The notes below the pieces were generated by a model. That model saw only the letters and a list, made by a program, of their open reading frames with translations, was not told where the DNA came from and ran no database searches. Below, piece by piece: positions 45,549 through 53,359 of a stretch of 64,000 nt of DNA. The stretch is from assembly GCF_001547935.1 (NCBI RefSeq), contig NZ_AP014635.1:2108001-2172000 (forward strand), given 5' to 3'. A program made the translations under genes and the position numbers. The stretch's first letter is position 1. Every line of letters starts with the position of its first letter. Source of the stretch: Vibrio tritonius. GTDB lineage: Bacteria > Pseudomonadota > Gammaproteobacteria > Enterobacterales > Vibrionaceae.

Positions 45549-45791
45549 ATGCGCACACTAACAGCCAATGACGCCAAACGAAACTTCGGTGAACTCCTTT
45601 TGAGTGCCCAACGTGAACCCATAAAAATTAGCAAAAACAGCAAAGACGCTGTTGTTGTTATTTCCATTCAAGATTTCGAAGAACTTGAAGCGATGAAAGC
45701 TGATTACCTTAAACACTGTTTTGAATCAGCAAAAAAAGATTTAGCCAACGGAAACGTCGTTGATGGTGAAAACTTCCTAAATTCTCTTTAA
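45549..45791 (+). CDS. Phd/YefM-family antitoxin
   Basis: This 80-residue protein begins MRTLTANDAKRNFGELLLSA, the Phd/YefM DNA-binding fold, and has an acidic C-terminal part that would wrap the toxin. It binds and neutralises the toxin and usually represses its own operon. GGAG lies eight bases before the ATG, and it has a consensus promoter. It is oriented opposite to the surrounding cassettes and 17 bp before the toxin gene. Confidence 0.87.
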   Translation: MRTLTANDAKRNFGELLLSAQREPIKISKNSKDAVVVISIQDFEELEAMKADYLKHCFESAKKDLANGNVVDGENFLNSL

Positions 45792-45808
45792 CTTAGCTTT
45801 ACCTCGAT

Positions 45809-46111
45809 ATGCCGAATAAATCTTATAAATTGAGCCGTCTAGCTCAAGGACATTTGCTCAAAATTAAAAATTACACTGTCGAAAATTTTTCAGATACGCA
45901 ATGGACTAAATATAAAGCGGCTTTACTTACTGCTTTTCAAGCTTTAGCTGATAACCCTGAATTAGGGAAAAATTGTTATGACATTTACCGCAGCGGCTTC
46001 TACTTTCATGTGGGTAAGCACACCGCTTACTATACCAAAGAAGATGGCTTTATCCTCATAGTTGCAGTACTGGGGCAATCCCAACTTCCTCAGAAACATC
46101 TACATTCATAA
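45809..46111 (+). CDS. ParE/RelE-superfamily toxin
   Basis: This 100-residue basic protein has the ParE pattern: YKLSRLAQGHLLKIKNYTVE, ALADNPELGKNCYDIYRSGF, and ILIVAVLGQSQLP at the end. ParE toxins poison gyrase, while RelE relatives cleave mRNA; the sequence fits ParE better. With the antitoxin it forms an addiction module, common in Vibrio integrons, that would select against loss of cassettes. Confidence 0.87.
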   Translation: MPNKSYKLSRLAQGHLLKIKNYTVENFSDTQWTKYKAALLTAFQALADNPELGKNCYDIYRSGFYFHVGKHTAYYTKEDGFILIVAVLGQSQLPQKHLHS

Positions 46112-46160
46112 CGAACTCGCCTCTGAATGTCATTTTGGAGACAATGATACTGATGAAGTA

Positions 46161-46249
46161 AACTAACGCTGAGAACAGTTGCAAAATATTTGGCGCGTCA
46201 TTTTGCTCTGCAAAATTCGTGACATGTATTTTGTCAATTGATGCGACTT
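46161..46249 (-). repeat. attC site, left arm, interrupted by IS element A
   Basis: AACTAAC at 46161-46167 starts an attC whose arm continues through GTCAATTGATGCGACTT (ending 46249). The last core GTTAGGC is now at 47790-47796, on the far side of an IS110-family element. The uninterrupted relative at 51367-51456 reads GATGCGACTTGTTATAT, which fixes the insertion point. Confidence 0.8.
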
Positions 46250-46308
46250 ATAGTTACTCCATTCCACAAGTTCTGGTTTACCAAAACCAATGAAAGGTGG
46301 AACATGCT

Positions 46309-46375
46309 TCTACTGATTACGAATATGCATGCGTAAAGCATTCGATGCTTTTAACAATAGATTCGAATCAGTAGA
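46309..46375 (+). ncRNA. Predicted bridge RNA target loop of IS element A
   Basis: TCTACTGATTACGAAT (46309-46324) pairs with ATTCGAATCAGTAGA (46361-46375) with one bulged A. The enclosed loop contains ATGCG (46329-46333), a 7-bp hairpin AAAGCAT-TCG-ATGCTTT, then TAACAA (46352-46357). ATGCG equals the left flank (GATGCGACTT), and TAACAA is the reverse complement of TTGTTA across the insertion point into the right flank. This is the layout of an IS110 bridge RNA target-binding loop. Confidence 0.65.
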
Positions 46376-46494
46376 GGCTACTCGATTTCCTAACGCATAC
46401 TCAGGGATTGCCGCTTCATCGACTCTCTATAATATCTGCGAGAAACGAGTTTTCAGCACGTTCCAACAATCACTTTACTCTTAGGAGGCTTACC

Positions 46495-47757
46495 ATGAAA
46501 GCTTTCTCTCCCTCCGATTTCGCCGTCTTAATTGGTATCGATTGGGCTGACCAAAAACATGACATTTGCGAAATACTTCCTAACCAAAAAACTCCTAAAT
46601 TCTATGTTATTTCCTCTAACCCGAAAGCCATTCATGAATGGGCAAACCAACTCAAAACCCGATTCCCTGGGCAAAAAATAGCGGTCGCTTGTGAGTTAAA
46701 AAAAGGCCCTCTAATCTACGCATTGGAGAAGTACGATCACATCGTTTTGTTTCCCATCAACCCCGTGACGGTCTCTCAAGTTAGAAAAGCATTTGCCAAT
46801 AGTGGTGCCAAAGATGACCCTAGCGACGCTTTCATTATCGCCCAGCTAATCGAGCGGAACATGGATAAATTCATGCCTCTTGAAGCGGATAAACCCGCTA
46901 TCAGAGCCATTGCCCGTCTCGTCGAAGGCCGTAGAAAGTTCGTTCAAAATAGAGTAAAACTCACCAATCGAATCGTCTCCCTTCTCAAAGAATACTATCC
47001 TCAACCTATTGAATGGTTTAAAGAAAAAGACACCGAAATCTTCTGTGACTTTATCACTCAATGGCCCACTCTTGAACGCGCACAACAAGCTAGACCTTCC
47101 TCATTACTGAAGTTTTTCAACGCACATAATGCCCACTACCCCGAACGAAACCAACAACGTGTAGAACAGATAAAATCGGCGATATCACTCACTCAAGACC
47201 AAGGCATCATGGCCCCAAACACGTTTATGGTGATTATCTGCATTGAGCAGTTACGTCTACTTATCCGAGCTATTACCGTCATCGATAAAGAAATTAAACG
47301 TCGCTACAAGGAGCAGAAAGACCGCGTTATTTTTGATAGCTTTCCCGGTGCAGGACCTCAGTTAGCACCACGATTGCTTGTGGCATTTGGTACTAATAGA
47401 GACCGATACAATAACGCCGCTGAATTGCAAAAATACGCGGGTATTGCACCTGTGATTGAACGGAGCGGCAAAAAATCATGGACTCATTGGCGCTATAGTT
47501 GCCCCAAGTTCTTACGCCAAACGTTCATTGAATGGGCTGGACTCTCCGTTCGTTTTTCATTCTGGGCCAAAGCGTTCTATCAGCAACAAATTGAAAAAGG
47601 TAAACCGCATAACACCGCTATACGAGCACTCGCTTTTAAATGGATTCGGATAGCTTTTTGCTGTTGGAAAACTAACACTCCCTACGATGAAACAAAGTAT
47701 CTAAACGCTTTAAAAACAAAGGGGTCACAGTTACTAAACTATGCTGTCCATTGTTGA
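46495..47757 (+). CDS. IS110-family transposase (DEDD), element A
   Basis: This protein of about 420 residues begins at the ATG at 46495, which follows a strong AGGAGG; the frame upstream is not coding. The N-terminal RuvC-like domain has VLIGIDWADQKHD and DDPSDAFIIAQLIE. The C-terminal Transposase_20 domain has DSFPGAGPQLAPRLLVAFG and KYAGIAPVIERSGKKS, containing the catalytic serine region. The gene appears intact. Confidence 0.93.
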   Translation: MKAFSPSDFAVLIGIDWADQKHDICEILPNQKTPKFYVISSNPKAIHEWANQLKTRFPGQKIAVACELKKGPLIYALEKYDHIVLFPINPVTVSQVRKAFANSGAKDDPSDAFIIAQLIERNMDKFMPLEADKPAIRAIARLVEGRRKFVQNRVKLTNRIVSLLKEYYPQPIEWFKEKDTEIFCDFITQWPTLERAQQARPSSLLKFFNAHNAHYPERNQQRVEQIKSAISLTQDQGIMAPNTFMVIICIEQLRLLIRAITVIDKEIKRRYKEQKDRVIFDSFPGAGPQLAPRLLVAFGTNRDRYNNAAELQKYAGIAPVIERSGKKSWTHWRYSCPKFLRQTFIEWAGLSVRFSFWAKAFYQQQIEKGKPHNTAIRALAFKWIRIAFCCWKTNTPYDETKYLNALKTKGSQLLNYAVHC

Positions 47758-47798
47758 AATTTTACTTGTTGTCCATCTCAGGGCGTGTTGTTAGGCAT

Positions 47799-48194
47799 TT
47801 ACACACCAGAGTATACTTTTGCCTTGTTAAAACATTCTGTAAATACCTGAATATCATTAGCTGAAAAGGTATTGATATCTAACCTTTTTCTAGCATTATC
47901 AAGGTAAGAGTAAAGCTCTTTTTCAAACGGTGACCCCACTTTAACGAATGCGGCAGAATGATCAGTATGATGTTGTCCAAAACATAGACGCCCTAATTCA
48001 CGGTCAAAAAAGAATTCGATTCTATCTCCACCATTTGCTTTTATTGTTACGCCTACTGTTCCTCCATCACGATATATGAGTATATCAATAATTTCTTCTG
48101 GGAAGATTGGCTGTTTAGGCCAACCATAAATTTCAGGATAGCCAGGAATTTCAGCATCTAATCGCGGGGTTATATTTTTATCTTTTTTCATCAA
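47799..48194 (-). CDS. Hypothetical cassette protein, 131 aa
   Basis: I do not recognise the family. It is soluble, with YPEIYGWPKQPIFPEEIIDI near the start, GGTVGVTIKANGGDRIEFFF in the middle and a helical C terminus. The stop lies two bases from an attC core, which marks it as a cassette gene. Its attC is split by IS element A. Confidence 0.65.
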   Translation of the reverse strand: MMKKDKNITPRLDAEIPGYPEIYGWPKQPIFPEEIIDILIYRDGGTVGVTIKANGGDRIEFFFDRELGRLCFGQHHTDHSAAFVKVGSPFEKELYSYLDNARKRLDINTFSANDIQVFTECFNKAKVYSGV

Positions 48195-48206
48195 TGTTAC
48201 CTAGAT

Positions 48207-48326
48207 GCCTAACGTTTGGGATAATAGGACTAATTACAGGCAAGGAGAACAAGCCTACACGAGGGTCGAAAACCTCCAGAACCAAGAGACGCCTGTAATT
48301 TGTTCCTATTCATCCCTTTGTTAGCT
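48207..48326 (-). repeat. attC site of the kinase-like cassette
   Basis: A 120-bp site with cores GCCTAAC (48207-48213) and GTTAGCT (48320-48326). ATAATAGGACTAATTACAGG and CTGTAATTTGTTCCTATT form the long imperfect inverted repeat. The TAA stop of the kinase gene falls inside the core. Confidence 0.88.
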
Positions 48327-48932
48327 GCATGCTGGGTTTGGGATTGTTTTCAATAGCCAATTTTTAATCTTATTTGTTTGTTCTTGAAACGTTAAGTTAG
48401 TAACATCTAATATATCAATGCTTTTGTTCTTTAAAAACCATTCTTCATATATTCTGAAGGCATCCAGGTTGAAAGTTGAGCGCCCTCGAGTATTGTCTAA
48501 TGACATTCTCTTTTTCAATTCATCATCTGACGCTGTAAGGAATAGTATTTTGTCGACCTCACACTGTCTAAGCTCGAGCAATTCTCTCTTCAAAATCTCA
48601 TGGACCTTCCATTTCTTGTTTGTGAGTTTTGGATAATTCAAAGTGTAACACTCTGTATCTTCCGGCCCACGGTCAAAAACTGTGACTCCACTTGGTAAAG
48701 AGCTGTACCTTTCAATTTCTGCACTTATAAAAATCCTTTGATTCTCAATGAATCCACTTTCCTCATTGATGTTAATTTTGAGAGAATTTCTCTTCTTTAC
48801 AATAGGTGATGGATTCTCGTAAGAGAAGTTAATTTCCGGAAGGGTTGGCTCTAGTTGCCTTAAGCAGGTAGTCTTGCCTACTGCCATAGGGCCTTGAACA
48901 GATATTATGAATTTATTTTGATCAGTTGTCAT
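48321..48932 (-). CDS. P-loop nucleotide kinase-like protein (cassette gene)
   Basis: This protein of about 203 residues has a Walker A GPMAVGKTTCLRQL and VTVFDRGPEDTECY as a likely Walker B/DxG region, with ILFLTASDDELKKR resembling the core of deoxynucleoside or dephospho-type kinases. The substrate is unknown. ATG 48932 is preferred over the upstream 48983, which would start inside the neighbouring attC. The stop codon is within the core of its attC. Confidence 0.78.
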   Translation of the reverse strand: MTTDQNKFIISVQGPMAVGKTTCLRQLEPTLPEINFSYENPSPIVKKRNSLKININEESGFIENQRIFISAEIERYSSLPSGVTVFDRGPEDTECYTLNYPKLTNKKWKVHEILKRELLELRQCEVDKILFLTASDDELKKRMSLDNTRGRSTFNLDAFRIYEEWFLKNKSIDILDVTNLTFQEQTNKIKNWLLKTIPNPACS

Positions 48933-48940
48933 AAAAATGC

Positions 48941-49049
48941 TGCTAGCGTCTAATTCAATGGTGCATAAACACCAGTATTTCAAAGGATAAATAACTTAAA
49001 ACAAAGAATGCCAAACGCTATATGCATCCATTGAAATTTCTTGTTAGCA
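48941..49049 (-). repeat. attC site of the acetyltransferase cassette
   Basis: A 109-bp site bounded by TGCTAGC (48941-48947, one mismatch to the core) and GTTAGCA (49043-49049). TCTAATTCAATGGTGCATAA and ATGCATCCATTGAAATTTCT form the inverted repeat. Confidence 0.78.
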
Positions 49050-49460
49050 ATCGGTCGTGTGACAGAAAACAAACTCGGCTTCACCATCGAAGTTGAAGTC
49101 CTTGATTTCAGCAACTTGTTCGAATCCGAGATGTCGTAGCAAGGACTGCATCTTGGTGTTACTCACTTCTGTCGTCGTGTAAACCTTGTGCCAGGTTGCT
49201 TGGTCGATAGCAGATTTTATCAGCTCGGTTGCTACCCCTTTTCCCCGGTAATCAGGATGAGTGTTGACGATCGAGATCAGTGGTTTATTGAAGAATTCGT
49301 TGCACGTAAGCTTGGCATAACCGACACACGAGTTGGAGCCAAGATCTGCAATCAGTAACTCACCGCGTTCCATATCCATTCTGCGATCACCTGCAAATTC
49401 ATCGAAATCTCGAAGAACTGGGTAATCACTAATTTTACTTTTTCTTATGTGCAATTCCAT
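49044..49460 (-). CDS. GNAT-family N-acetyltransferase (cassette gene)
   Basis: This 138-residue protein has VNTHPDYRGKGVATELIKSA as acetyl-CoA motif and SNTKMQSLLRHLGFEQVAEI. Its TAA stop lies within the attC core at 49043-49049, the classic sign of a cassette gene. The substrate is unknown. Confidence 0.87.
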   Translation of the reverse strand: MELHIRKSKISDYPVLRDFDEFAGDRRMDMERGELLIADLGSNSCVGYAKLTCNEFFNKPLISIVNTHPDYRGKGVATELIKSAIDQATWHKVYTTTEVSNTKMQSLLRHLGFEQVAEIKDFNFDGEAEFVFCHTTDC

Positions 49461-49476
49461 GCGATTTCCTTGAGAT

Positions 49477-49561
49477 TGCTAACGTGTAGTTCAATTGCCG
49501 ACTGCTGGCGCTAATTTTGGGAACCAAAATTCGTGACAGTAGGAGGTCAATTGGAACGTTT
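49477..49561 (-). repeat. attC site cut short by an IS remnant
   Basis: TGCTAAC (49477-49483) opens an attC whose arms TTCAATTGCCGACTGCTGGC and GTCAATTGGAACG pair. The final GTTAGGC-type core is missing; an IS end follows directly. Confidence 0.75.
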
Positions 49562-49604
49562 TGTATGGATAATAATTACCGATTTAGGGTAATGTGAGAC
49601 CCAG
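49562..49604 (+). mobile_element. Left-end remnant of an IS110-family element like element C
   Basis: About 43 bp matches the left end of element C (53457-53509) at roughly 80 percent: both read TGTATGGATAATAA, then TTAGGGTAA, then GTGAGACCCA and CTTTAGCT. The rest of the element and the attC core are deleted, joining it to the MAPEG gene, whose stop codon lies in the remnant. Confidence 0.75.
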
Positions 49605-49606
49605 CT

Positions 49607-49996
49607 TTAGCTCGGAATACATTCCCAAATAATGGCTAGTGAACAGCCGAATGAAATTACCCAAACGAGTGATCGCAAGCTACTTTTATCCATCAAATAC
49701 AGTATGTTATAAACAACTCTCGAGCCAATATGAATTATTGCCAATAACTGAACAATTTCCCCCGTTGTTCCCGTAGTTACAGCCAGCAAAATTGCTGTCG
49801 CAAAAATAATAAGAGATTCAAAAGTGTTTTGGTGTGCAGCTAAAGCTCGGGCACCAAATCCTTTTAAACTCGCTTGCTGTTCCCTAGGATAATGATTGTC
49901 GTAACCACCCGCTCTATTCATTGCAATAACTAACGGGATGCGTCCTATATACGGTAGTAATACCGCTATAATTAAACACCAAATTAATGTTATCAA
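49607..49996 (-). CDS. MAPEG-family membrane protein (cassette gene)
   Basis: This 129-residue protein has four hydrophobic segments and the MAPEG pattern: NRAGGYDNHYPREQQASLKG, RALAAHQNTFESLIIFATA. The superfamily includes glutathione-linked membrane enzymes, but bacterial members are uncharacterised. The start is TTG at 49996 with GGAG about ten bases upstream. The last codon and stop are provided by an IS remnant, so the natural C terminus may be slightly changed. Confidence 0.83.
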   Translation of the reverse strand: MITLIWCLIIAVLLPYIGRIPLVIAMNRAGGYDNHYPREQQASLKGFGARALAAHQNTFESLIIFATAILLAVTTGTTGEIVQLLAIIHIGSRVVYNILYLMDKSSLRSLVWVISFGCSLAIIWECIPS

Positions 49997-50108
49997 TCTA
50001 AATTATCTCCGTACCTGAATAACCATTTAACGAATGATATGGACTCCCTCTTCCCAAGCCACCACGTGCCATACTTAACCATGACGCGTTGATCATTTGG
50101 AGGTTGCT

Positions 50109-51137
50109 ATGTCCACCATTCAAACTATTGGCATTGACCTTGCCAAGAATGTTTTTAGTATTCATGGCGTTGATACATATGGCAAGTGTGTTCTTAAAAA
50201 AACTGTCAAAAGAAACAAACTGTTAGAGGTGTTTGCTAACTTACCACCATGCTTAATTGGTATGGAGGCTTGCTCCGGTGCCCACTACTGGGCTAGAGAA
50301 CTGATTAAACTTGGTCATGACCCGAGAATAATGGCCCCTAAGTTCGTCATTCCATACCGCCAAAATGAAAAGAATGATGCGAATGACGCTGAAGCCATTT
50401 GCGAAGCTGTTGGCAGGCCAAAAACTCGTTTTGTCAGTATCAAAAGCCCTGAACAACAAGCCGTGCTTTGTCTTCATCGTATTCGACAAGGCATTATTAA
50501 AAGCCGTACAGCTACCATTAACCAACTACGTGGATTGCTATCTGAATTTGGTATTGTAATACCTCAAGGTCGCTTCACATTACAAAATTCCATTGGCTCT
50601 ATTTTAGAAGATGCCGAAAATGGTATTCCTGATTTAGCTCGCGAGTTACTCTTTGATTTGGTTCAACGCATACGAAATGCGAACGACGAGGTTTTACGTT
50701 ACGACCGTAAAATTTACGCCATCGTTAAACACATGGAAACCGCACAGAAACTGATGACCATTCCTGGAGTCGGTGAACACAGCGCTACAGCGATTGTCGC
50801 AACGGTTGCCGATGGTAAACAGTTCAAATCCAGCCGCCAATTTGCCGCATGGATAGGTTTAGTGCCAAGACAATTCTCTACTGGTGGTCATTCTAAGCTC
50901 GGACATATCAGTAAACGAGGTGATAAGCATATTCGAACTTTGCTTGTCCATGGTGCACGAGCCGTGATTGCTCGATGCAAAGATAAAACCGACAGAAACA
51001 GCCTCTGGTTACAAAAATTGGTTGAACGACGTGGCTATACACGAGCCATTGTCGCTTTGGCTGCTAAGAACGCCCGAATTATTTGGGCATTACTGACTTC
51101 GGGAAAAGAATACCAAGCTGACTACATAACCAGTTAG
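50109..51137 (+). CDS. IS1111-group transposase (IS110 family), element B
   Basis: This protein of about 342 residues has TIGIDLAKNVFSIHGVD, EKNDANDAEAICEA, PGVGEHSATAIVATV and AAWIGLVPRQFSTGGHSKLG, covering the DEDD domain and the Transposase_20 domain with the catalytic serine. The ATG at 50109 follows GGAGG. The gene is intact. Confidence 0.95.
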   Translation: MSTIQTIGIDLAKNVFSIHGVDTYGKCVLKKTVKRNKLLEVFANLPPCLIGMEACSGAHYWARELIKLGHDPRIMAPKFVIPYRQNEKNDANDAEAICEAVGRPKTRFVSIKSPEQQAVLCLHRIRQGIIKSRTATINQLRGLLSEFGIVIPQGRFTLQNSIGSILEDAENGIPDLARELLFDLVQRIRNANDEVLRYDRKIYAIVKHMETAQKLMTIPGVGEHSATAIVATVADGKQFKSSRQFAAWIGLVPRQFSTGGHSKLGHISKRGDKHIRTLLVHGARAVIARCKDKTDRNSLWLQKLVERRGYTRAIVALAAKNARIIWALLTSGKEYQADYITS

Positions 51138-51196
51138 CTCACACCGAGTCAACACAATAGCTATTGATGACAATACGGTCAGACCGAGGTGCTAAA

Positions 51197-51241
51197 GCCT
51201 GTTGTGCTCAGAAGTAGAAAATACTGTCTAACGAATGAGGC
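51197..51241 (+). ncRNA. Predicted seekRNA target loop of IS element B
   Basis: GCCT (51197-51200) and AGGC (51238-51241) close a loop that contains TGTGCTCAG (51203-51211), a small hairpin AGTA-GAAAA-TACT, and TAACGAATGA (51229-51238). TGTGCTCAG is the exact reverse complement of the right flank CTGAGCACA (51367-51375). TAACGAATGA is identical to the left junction (50028-50037). It lies in the 3' non-coding region, where IS1111-group elements encode their guide RNA. Confidence 0.7.
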
Positions 51242-51366
51242 AAGCATCAAGCGAAAATCATCAGGGTAATGGCAAGTAAGCCAGTTAAATACCGAATGTA
51301 GATCTGCTGTCCGATCCTCTGTTGTCTAAGAGAGCTATTGTTGACAAAAAGAGGGAGTCCATGTAG

Positions 51367-51456
51367 CTGAGCACAGTTGCAAAAATATATGGCGCTATAT
51401 TTTGGGTACCAAAAATCGTGACATGTATTTTTGTCAATTGATGCGACTTGTTATAT
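51367..51456 (-). repeat. attC site (right part) interrupted by element B
   Basis: The site runs from CTGAGCACAGTTGC to GTTATAT (51450-51456). The missing first core TTTAACG is at 50026-50032, left of the IS. The arms GTTGCAAAAATATATGGCGC and GACATGTATTTTTGTCAATT match the site at 46161 closely. Confidence 0.82.
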
Positions 51457-51458
51457 GC

Positions 51459-52133
51459 CTACGCATCAGTCAAAATGATCTGTTCAACTACCGCCCCCAT
51501 TGTTAACTCATTAATATCTGTTTTTCTATACAACGGATTATAAATAGAACCAGTTCGATTTATATAAGCGGCTTTTAAACCTGCACACATTGCACCATGT
51601 GTATCCCAGTCATGAGTAGCAACTAACCTTAGGTCGCTTGCATCGCATTTGAGTTTTTCTGATGCAAATTTATAAGCATCAAAACTAGGTTTAAAGGTGT
51701 TTACTTCTTCTACTGAAATGACTTCATCAAAATATTCATTTAATCCAGCATTAGTTATTTGTTTTGTGATTAAATTTCGTGATGAATTCGAAAGAGCAAC
51801 AACTTTAAACCCAGCAGATCTTAACTGTGCTAATGCCGGCTTAATATCGTCATGTGGAGGTAAACTAGCGAAAGTGTTTAAAACATCATCTAACTTTTGA
51901 TTAGTTACGTTTACACTCAATTTCGAAGCTAAAGATTCCAGTGTGATTCGAGATAATGTACCAAAATCCGTTTTGACCGATGTTACTAAAGAAACGGTGG
52001 AGGTATGAAGCAACATAGCAAACCATGTATCCATAAAATTTTCATCTCCAAACAAATCCTTAAACTTTGGTCTTAACATTTGGAGGTTTAAAACTGTTTC
52101 ATTAATATCAAACAATACTACTGTTTGTTTCAA
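51459..52133 (-). CDS. HAD type II haloacid dehalogenase-like protein (cassette gene)
   Basis: This 224-residue protein has VVLFDINETVLNLQML as HAD motif I (FDxNxT as in (S)-2-haloacid dehalogenases), VVALSNSSRNLI and EVNTFKPSFDAYKFA, and LVATHDWDTHGAMCAGL. Activity on haloacids or a phosphorylated compound is possible. The stop is three bases from the core of its attC. Confidence 0.83.
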   Translation of the reverse strand: MKQTVVLFDINETVLNLQMLRPKFKDLFGDENFMDTWFAMLLHTSTVSLVTSVKTDFGTLSRITLESLASKLSVNVTNQKLDDVLNTFASLPPHDDIKPALAQLRSAGFKVVALSNSSRNLITKQITNAGLNEYFDEVISVEEVNTFKPSFDAYKFASEKLKCDASDLRLVATHDWDTHGAMCAGLKAAYINRTGSIYNPLYRKTDINELTMGAVVEQIILTDA

Positions 52134-52177
52134 AGTTAACTCCTCAATATTGTGTTTTTATATTTTGTGTGCAGAGC

Positions 52178-52284
52178 ATATAACGTCCCAATCAATTGCG
52201 CATTGCACGGTGACTAAAGCGTTTGAAAAACTTTGAAACGCAACAACGAAGATTGACTGTGTCGATTGCATTGGATTGTTAGGC
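52178..52284 (-). repeat. attC site
   Basis: A 107-bp site bounded by ATATAAC (52178-52184) and GTTAGGC (52278-52284). CAATCAATTGCGCATTGC and GTGTCGATTGCATTGG form the outer arms. It is of the same class and length as the site at 45350-45456. Confidence 0.88.
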
Positions 52285-52686
52285 ATATGGTGTACCAGCT
52301 GCTACACCATCAGCTTTTTTGCTCGGATCTGTTTCCATTAGATACAATTCCCAACATTCTTTCACAAATGCTTCTCTGGCTGTTTCCAACGATTCATGTT
52401 GACTAAATACGTTAAAATGACCATGTTCTCCATAACCAAATAGCCATTTCCCATTGTCTTCGACGATATAAAATTTATCATTACCGCCGCTGACACCTTC
52501 ATCTAAGATAGTTCTGGGGATACCAAATTCCTTCGCATATTCCCAAAGCTCTTGATAGGTCAACTCTAAAATGGACTTAGGGTCGCCTTTTTTATGCCAA
52601 TCTGCTCCAAAGAAATCTGATAGAAAGTAGGTCATTCTCAATTTCAAAATGGCTTTAATTAATTCTAATTTACTCGGAAGTTTCAT
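52279..52686 (-). CDS. Hypothetical cassette protein, 135 aa
   Basis: I do not recognise the family. It is soluble and contains SILELTYQELWEYAKEFGIP and GNDKFYIVEDNGKWLFGYGE, a strand-rich pattern reminiscent of SUKH/SMI1-type immunity proteins, but the similarity is weak. The TAA stop is inside the attC core GTTAGGC. Confidence 0.7.
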   Translation of the reverse strand: MKLPSKLELIKAILKLRMTYFLSDFFGADWHKKGDPKSILELTYQELWEYAKEFGIPRTILDEGVSGGNDKFYIVEDNGKWLFGYGEHGHFNVFSQHESLETAREAFVKECWELYLMETDPSKKADGVAAGTPYA

Positions 52687-52693
52687 TTAATAT

Positions 52694-52764
52694 GCCTAAC
52701 GCTTGCAACAGCAGCAAACTAGAGCCTAAGCGATTAATTTGTCTGTTGGTTGCTCTTGTTATAT
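52694..52764 (-). repeat. Short attC site
   Basis: A 71-bp site with cores GCCTAAC (52694-52700) and GTTATAT (52758-52764); GCAACAGCAG and CTGTTGGTTGC pair. It follows the 188-residue cassette gene. Confidence 0.75.
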
Positions 52765-52782
52765 TCGTTCTAACGTTGCTGA

Positions 52783-53349
52783 CTAATACTTTTCAAGGCT
52801 ATAGAAGTAACGAATTGCAAAACAGAACTTCAATATGTCCATTTTTATATGCCAACAATTCTTACCTAAACGACCTTTTAGTGAGCACTTTCCATTCCAG
52901 TATTTAGGGGTTCCATCAGAAGAAGCAAACTCTAGCTCAAATGTTTCAGCATGAATTATTTTATTACAGCACTCTCTAACAGAGGGATAAAAATTGCCTG
53001 ATATTACTTCCACGACATCAGTTATGTGCTCGTAAGCTTCTTTATCTGATGAATATAATTCGTCATCATCGCTATCTACATATGTGTCCTGATAAATTCG
53101 AGTTTGAGTAGCGCATTGAATTAGTAGCGAACTCACATTTTCATACAACCAACCAAAATACTCATCATATGCCAAATCTAAATTCGTACATTCATAGTCA
53201 TAATTTTTCTCGACAAAATACTCTTTATGTAGAGAAGTGACATATGCTTCACTGCCTGACACAATCTGTTCCAAAAACATTGCGTCATTACATATCTTAT
53301 TGAAATATATAGGGTGACTCAAATTCTTCTCCAAAGAATAAAACGCCAC
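52783..53349 (-). CDS. Hypothetical cassette protein, 188 aa
   Basis: I do not recognise the family. It is acidic, with tyrosine- and glutamate-rich stretches (NYDYECTNLDLAYDEYFGWL, DSDDDELYSSDKEAYEHITD), and has no membrane segment or catalytic motif that I can see. The AT-rich composition differs from core genes, as usual for cassettes. Confidence 0.65.
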   Translation of the reverse strand: MAFYSLEKNLSHPIYFNKICNDAMFLEQIVSGSEAYVTSLHKEYFVEKNYDYECTNLDLAYDEYFGWLYENVSSLLIQCATQTRIYQDTYVDSDDDELYSSDKEAYEHITDVVEVISGNFYPSVRECCNKIIHAETFELEFASSDGTPKYWNGKCSLKGRLGKNCWHIKMDILKFCFAIRYFYSLEKY

Positions 53350-53359
53350 ATTAAGGTGT

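Larger units (their letters stand above)
46250..47789 (+). mobile_element. IS110-family element A, inserted in an attC
   Basis: About 1540 bp between the two separated parts of an attC. It has a 245-bp non-coding left end, one transposase gene and a very short right end, as in the IS110 group proper. I see no clear terminal inverted repeats or target duplication. The boundaries are inferred from the neighbouring attC sequence and may be off by two or three bases because both junctions share TT. Confidence 0.8.
50033..51366 (+). mobile_element. IS1111-group (IS110-family) element B, inserted in an attC
   Basis: About 1334 bp with subterminal inverted repeats TGGACTCCCTCTT (left, from 50040) and AAGAGGGAGTCCA (right, to 51362), the mark of the IS1111 group. 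The transposase starts close to the left end, and the 230-bp non-coding part is on the right. The flanks ATTTAACG and CTGAGCACAGTTGC join to make an attC edge like that at 46161 (TAACGCTGAGAACAGTTGC), which fixes the insertion point. Confidence 0.85.

Noticed and set aside
52692..52907. Plus-strand ORF over an attC
   Set aside because: It runs through the attC and the end of the 188-residue gene and has no ribosome binding site.
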